From: Phycisphaeraceae bacterium
GTDB lineage: Bacteria; Planctomycetota; Phycisphaerae; Phycisphaerales; UBA1924
Assembly (NCBI GenBank): GCA_019636535.1
Contig: JAHBXK010000021.1
Coordinates: 1-60,523 of the forward strand
Length of the DNA stretch: 60,523 bases
Reading direction: 5' to 3'
Shown piece after piece: positions 57,328-60,523 of this stretch; positions within the stretch are counted from its first letter, which is position 1, and each line of letters starts with the position of its first letter. Under the pieces are notes generated by a model, which worked only from the letters and a program-made list of their open reading frames with translations, did not search any database and was not told the origin of the DNA. The position numbers were made by a program, and so were the translations under genes.

Positions 57328-58032
57328 TCACCGACGCCGACGGCGCATCACCACCAGCCCGCCGAGCCCGAGCAACACGCCCGCCCCCGGCGCGGGGACC
57401 ACCGCGATGCGCATCCCGTCGACGCCGATGCGCGCGGCCAGCGCCGGGTCCACCGACACCGGCGCATCGTTGAAGCGGAAACTCACCACCCCCGCCGTCG
57501 CCGTGAAGACGATCGACTGCGGGACCCAGTCGTTCATCGAGTCGTGGCTGACGAAGTCGTTCATCATCGTCGTCGAGAACGTCGTGACGTCCGCGCCGAC
57601 GATGCTCACCTGCAGGTCGTCCGTCTGCGCGTTCCAGAAGGCGAAGTGGCTGTGGACGAGCGTCGAGAAGAAGTCGAGCCGGTACTGCACCCCCGGCGTG
57701 AACCCCGAGAGCGACAGCTCCGCCGACTCGTTCGAGCCGAAGCCCGGCGACGACTGGTCGAACTTGAGGAACCAGAGCGCTGCGTCGTCCGGCGCCCCCG
57801 AGAGCGACTGCACCGGGATGAAGAACAGGTCCTTGCCCAGGTCGGGTGAGCCGGTCAGCGTCGTCCACCCCGGCAGGAAGTTCCCCGCCACCCCGGCGAT
57901 GTTCGTCGTGCCGAAGTCCGCCCAGACCGGGGGCGAGAACGGGACGGTGGCCTGCGCCAGCGCGCTGGAAGCGCAGGCGGACGCAGCGCCGATCGCGAGC
58001 GCTCTGGCCGTGTGCGTGCGGAGCGTCTTCAT
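57328..58032 (-). CDS. Secreted protein with PEP-CTERM-like (VPAP) sorting signal
   Basis: A 234-residue protein. A signal peptide (about 1-27, ending SSALAQ) precedes a beta-rich domain (about 28-205, with LSGFTPGVQYRLDFFSTL typical of all-beta secreted domains). The C-terminus has VPAPGAG, a helix (VLLGLGGLVVM) and five arginines, which is the tripartite PEP-CTERM-like signal in the VPAP form common in planctomycetes. It should be processed by an exosortase such as the one at 15.6-16.6 kb. ATG 58032 has GAGGG upstream. The function of the exported domain is not recognised. Confidence 0.85.
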   Translation of the reverse strand: MKTLRTHTARALAIGAASACASSALAQATVPFSPPVWADFGTTNIAGVAGNFLPGWTTLTGSPDLGKDLFFIPVQSLSGAPDDAALWFLKFDQSSPGFGSNESAELSLSGFTPGVQYRLDFFSTLVHSHFAFWNAQTDDLQVSIVGADVTTFSTTMMNDFVSHDSMNDWVPQSIVFTATAGVVSFRFNDAPVSVDPALAARIGVDGMRIAVVPAPGAGVLLGLGGLVVMRRRRR

Positions 58033-58096
58033 CGTGGTCCCTCTCTTCTCTGGGCGCTTTGGCGCGTTGTTCACCGCGGCTGGGCCCTTCACGCCC

Positions 58097-58132
58097 CGCC
58101 CCCTCCCCCGCCCCCTCCCCCGCCCCCTCCCC
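58097..58132. repeat. 12-bp C-rich tandem repeat, three units
   Basis: Three exact copies of CGCCCCCTCCCC, about 65 bases upstream of the PEP-CTERM protein start. On the transcribed strand of that gene the unit is G-rich. Confidence 0.85.
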
Positions 58133-58252
58133 AACCACCATCACCACCGCGGACAGACCCGAGGATACCCGATCCTCCCCCCTCCCCGCAAGACCATTCC
58201 CGGGAAGTCGGACCGGGCGCGTGGCGGGATCACGCGGATCGTCCGGAGGGTC

Positions 58253-58483
58253 GTCAAGGTTGTCTCGAGGGGGCTCAAGGTCGTCTTGAGCGGGCTCAAG
58301 GTCGTCTTGAGGGGGCTCAAGGTCGTCTTGAGGGGGCTCAAGGTCGTCTTGAGGGGGCTCAAGGTTGTCTTGAGCGGGCTCGAGGTCGTCTTGAGCGGGC
58401 TCGAGGTCGTCTTGAGCGGGCTCGAGGTCGTCTTGAGCGGGCTCAAGGCCGTCTTGAGGGGGCTCGAGGTCGTCTTGACGGGT
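58253..58483. repeat. Array of eleven 21-bp tandem units, each with an inner inverted repeat
   Basis: The consensus unit is CTCAAGGTCGTCTTGAGNGG plus a final G. Eleven head-to-tail copies with no spacers run from 58253 to 58483; the first and last are degenerate. In each unit CTCAAG (or CTCGAG) and CTTGAG form the arms of a small hairpin around GTCGT. Substitutions cluster at unit positions 4 (A/G), 8-9 and 18 (C/G). It lies between divergent genes. Confidence 0.92.
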
Positions 58484-58711
58484 GAACGCGTGGCGCAACG
58501 GGCCAACAAAGACAGGAGACCGTCCTTCAGTGCGACCGCGATCGGGGCGATGAATGGGCCGGGTCGGCCGAGGCCGGACGCGTGTCCGGCCCCACCGATC
58601 CACCGCTCGCGGTCCGTTGCCGCGGGCGGTCCGGCCGTGAAATCGGTGCGTCGCGCTGTTCCCGAGAGTCGGCCAACGTTCGGTTCGAGACTTCTTTGAA
58701 AGGAGCGCACG

Positions 58712-59428
58712 ATGTCGGTACTTCCCACCACACGCCTCAGCCAGATCCAGTTCTGCGAGGACCATCTGCCGGTCTGGTCGGCGGCCCCCGCCGCGGCGAT
58801 CGGCCTGACCAGCGCGCAGATCACCGCGCTGAGCGAACTCACCGAGGCCGCCCGCGCTGCGTACAACGCCGCGCAGGCCGCCCGCCAGGCCGGCAAGACC
58901 GCCACGATGGTCTACACCAGCGCCACCGCCCAGATGCGGACGCTCGCCGGCGACATGGTCTCGCAGATCAAGGCCTTCGCCGACCTCTCCGGCGACGCCA
59001 CGAGCGTCTACGAGAAGGCCCAGATCCCGCCCCCCGCTGCGCCGACGCCCGCGACCGCCCCCGGCAAGCCGACCGACTTCTCGGTTGTTCTGCAGCCCAC
59101 CGGCGCGGTCACGCTCCGCTGGAACGCCGAGAACTCCGCGGCCTCGAGCGGCGGGTTCTTCAATGTTCTCCGCAAACTCCCCGGCCAGGCCGGCTTCTCA
59201 CCGATCGGTGGCGCGCCCGGCTCCACCGCCCAGTCCCGCACCATGAGTTTCACCGACACCACCGTCCCCACCAGCGCGGCCGGGCAGGGCGCCCAGTACA
59301 TCGTGCAGGGACAGCGCGGCACGCTCCTCGGCCTGCCCAGCGACGCCATCACCGTGCAGTTCGGCGTCGACGGCACGGGGACCTTCAGCGTCGGTTCGCA
59401 GACCGGCGCCCTCAAGATGGCGGCGTGA
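58712..59428 (+). CDS. Unknown protein with helical N-terminus and FN3-like domain
   Basis: A 238-residue protein without a signal peptide. Residues about 30-105 are alanine-rich and helical (EAARAAYNAAQAARQAGKTA). After a proline-rich linker (about 105-120), the rest resembles a fibronectin type III domain (VTLRWNAENSA, SFTDTTVP, AQYIVQGQRG). Similar small FN3 proteins of planctomycetes are known but uncharacterised. AAGGAG lies eight bases before ATG 58712, and a good terminator follows, so it is likely a single-gene transcript. Confidence 0.75.
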   Translation: MSVLPTTRLSQIQFCEDHLPVWSAAPAAAIGLTSAQITALSELTEAARAAYNAAQAARQAGKTATMVYTSATAQMRTLAGDMVSQIKAFADLSGDATSVYEKAQIPPPAAPTPATAPGKPTDFSVVLQPTGAVTLRWNAENSAASSGGFFNVLRKLPGQAGFSPIGGAPGSTAQSRTMSFTDTTVPTSAAGQGAQYIVQGQRGTLLGLPSDAITVQFGVDGTGTFSVGSQTGALKMAA

Positions 59429-59527
59429 GAAGAGATCCACCACCGAGCCCACCCCACACCGAGAGCACAGAGAGGGATGTTTCAAAGAGCGAGCGCTTGA
59501 AAGAGAGAGCCGCGTTGTGAAACGCAC

Positions 59528-59563
59528 GACCCCCGGGGCATCCGAGCCTCGGGGGTCTTTCGT
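59528..59563 (+). terminator. Rho-independent terminator after the FN3-like gene
   Basis: A 12-bp stem with one G-T pair (59528-59539 with 59546-59557, GACCCCCGGGGC) and a 6-base loop is followed by TTTCGTT. It lies 100 bases after the stop codon. Confidence 0.8.
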
Positions 59564-59654
59564 TGGGTGATCGGCACTCGGCATCCGGCATTCGATCCGC
59601 CGCTTTCACGAATGCCGAACCACGAATGCCGAACGCCGCTTCTCGATCTCTCGC

Positions 59655-60224
59655 TCACCGGCGGCGGCGGCCCACCGCGACCAGTCCCGTCAGGCCCAGC
59701 ACCGCCACGCCCGCCGGGGCGGGGACGGGGCGGAAACTGGTGAGGAACAGGGTCTCGCCGAGCCCTTCGTTGGTGCTCAGTTCGTAGTACCACGTTCCGA
59801 TCGGACCCCCGGCGGTCGAGGCGAAGATGTTGAAGTCGTGGGTCAAGTTCGTGTTGGTGCCCCACGTGCCCACCGCCTGCGGCTGGCCGACCCACTCGAC
59901 CAGCGGGTTGAGCGCAAGGGTTGTCACAAGGTACACCGTGCCGAAATCGCTCTGCACCCAGGTGCCGTTGCCGGAACTGGCGCCCGCAACCGTGATCGTG
60001 AAGTTGCTGAGCGGTGAGCCGGCGAACGAAAGGAGGTAGGAGCCCGGGTTGTAGTTCGCGTTCACGTCCGCGATGTCCAGGTCGAAGTACGCCACCGCCG
60101 TGGCGCCCGAAGCCGGGTTCGCCCACTCGGCGATGAAGGGGACCACCACCGCCGACGCCGAACCGGCCGAGGCCGCCAACGCTGCCGCCGCGCTCAACGC
60201 AAAGACGCCACAGTTCAATCGCAT
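59655..60224 (-). CDS. Second secreted protein with PEP-CTERM-like (VPAP) sorting signal
   Basis: A 189-residue protein. The signal peptide (about 1-24, LSAAAALAASAGSASA) is followed by a beta-rich domain (about 25-160, VAYFDLDIADVNANYNPGSY) and the C-terminal signal VPAPAG, helix (VAVLGLTGLVAVG) and RRRR. ATG 60224 has GGAG eight bases upstream. Like its neighbour it is a predicted exosortase substrate. The exported domain is not recognised. Confidence 0.83.
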   Translation of the reverse strand: MRLNCGVFALSAAAALAASAGSASAVVVPFIAEWANPASGATAVAYFDLDIADVNANYNPGSYLLSFAGSPLSNFTITVAGASSGNGTWVQSDFGTVYLVTTLALNPLVEWVGQPQAVGTWGTNTNLTHDFNIFASTAGGPIGTWYYELSTNEGLGETLFLTSFRPVPAPAGVAVLGLTGLVAVGRRRR

Positions 60225-60359
60225 GATCTCTCTCCTCTTTCTCGCTGTTCCCAGCGTGACGCCGACTTGATCGACGCGTGGGGGCAGAGTCGCCCGTCCG
60301 TCCGTCGGCTCGGCCAGACTACCACGGATCCGCTCTGAGAGCAACATCCAATCTGGCTC

Positions 60360-60523
60360 TCTTTCCACCCCTCCCCCCCACCCCCCCACCCGCTTCCTGC
60401 AACCCCTCCCACGCTTTCTCCCGTACACTACCCATTCTTCCTCTCTAGACTCCCCTTTCGCCCCCCCCTCTCCCCCTCCCCCCCTCCCCCCCCCCCCCCT
60501 GCTCTCCCTCCCTCCCCCCCCCC
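60360..60523. repeat. Long polypyrimidine tract ending the window
   Basis: From about 60360 to the end the plus strand is almost only C and T, with C runs of 8 or more. Only a short mixed segment (60400-60450) interrupts it. No gene is seen after 60224. Confidence 0.85.

Larger units (their letters stand above)
58033..58711. other. Divergent repeat-rich spacer
   Basis: Nearly 680 bases between the PEP-CTERM gene and the FN3-like gene. It holds a 12-bp repeat, the 21-bp repeat array (both listed separately) and a hairpin at 58572-58591 (arms GGCCGGAC/GTCCGGCC). Frames stay open across it on both strands because the repeat unit is a multiple of three, but I see no supported gene. Confidence 0.6.

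Noticed and set aside
58253..58483. CRISPR array
   Set aside because: Direct repeats are contiguous with no unique spacers, the unit is too short and no cas genes are present.
57191..58765. Long frames on both strands through the 21-bp array, giving heptapeptide repeat proteins
   Set aside because: The frames stay open only because the unit is a multiple of three; they overlap the well-supported PEP-CTERM gene, lack ribosome sites and differ in composition from real genes.

Overview
The window looks like chromosomal DNA from a high-GC planctomycete, most likely class Phycisphaerae. Four things point there: two secreted proteins ending in VPAP plus a hydrophobic stretch plus an arginine cluster (a PEP-CTERM-like exosortase signal), an exosortase locus, an alternative complex III / caa3 oxidase operon, and a DUF1800/DUF1501 pair typical of planctomycetes. 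The taxonomic call is inference from gene content. Both ends of the window run into long C-rich homopolymer tracts, so this may be a whole contig broken at such tracts.

Region 1 (1-18.3 kb, all minus strand) is an envelope and exopolysaccharide locus. In transcription order it holds a Wza-like SLBB lipoprotein, an exosortase, an EpsI-like partner, a 1535-residue TPR protein, a Wzz/BY-kinase-like protein whose Walker A lysine is replaced by alanine, an NAD-dependent epimerase, a WecA-like sugar-1-phosphate transferase, an orphan ParA ATPase, a VanZ-like protein, an NhaD-like antiporter and a MurJ flippase cut by the window edge. Several neighbours overlap by 4 bases, as in operons.

Region 2 (18.5-26.7 kb) is mostly plus-strand housekeeping: lipoyl synthase, an HD-GYP phosphodiesterase, ribosomal protein bL34 (minus, 48 residues, GTG start), RNase III, SixA-like phosphatase, a methyltransferase, tRNA-Glu(UUC) (minus), a hypothetical protein, a nucleoside phosphorylase, NadD and an SDR oxidoreductase.

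Region 3 (26.7-44.6 kb) is the respiratory core. A minus-strand operon reads actA-B-C-D-E-F, a small His-rich membrane protein, sco, ctaC (with fused cytochrome c), ctaD (A2-type, YSHPVV motif), ctaE, ctaF and an unknown membrane protein. It encodes a quinol:cytochrome c oxidoreductase and the oxidase it feeds. Heme A synthase (ctaA) is divergent, and a perfect 8-1-8 inverted repeat lies in the shared upstream region.

Region 4 (44.8-53.6 kb) holds the DUF1800/DUF1501 pair, a zinc-ribbon membrane protein, an esterase, Mn-type superoxide dismutase, a sigma-70 factor with a clear terminator, and a GT2 glycosyltransferase.

Region 5 (53.8-60.5 kb) has a methyltransferase, a GT-C-like membrane protein, a PilT-family ATPase, two PEP-CTERM-like proteins and an FN3-like protein. 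Its spacers are unusual: three different 8-bp tandem repeats side by side, a 12-bp repeat, an array of eleven 21-bp units each containing a short inverted repeat, and many polypyrimidine tracts.
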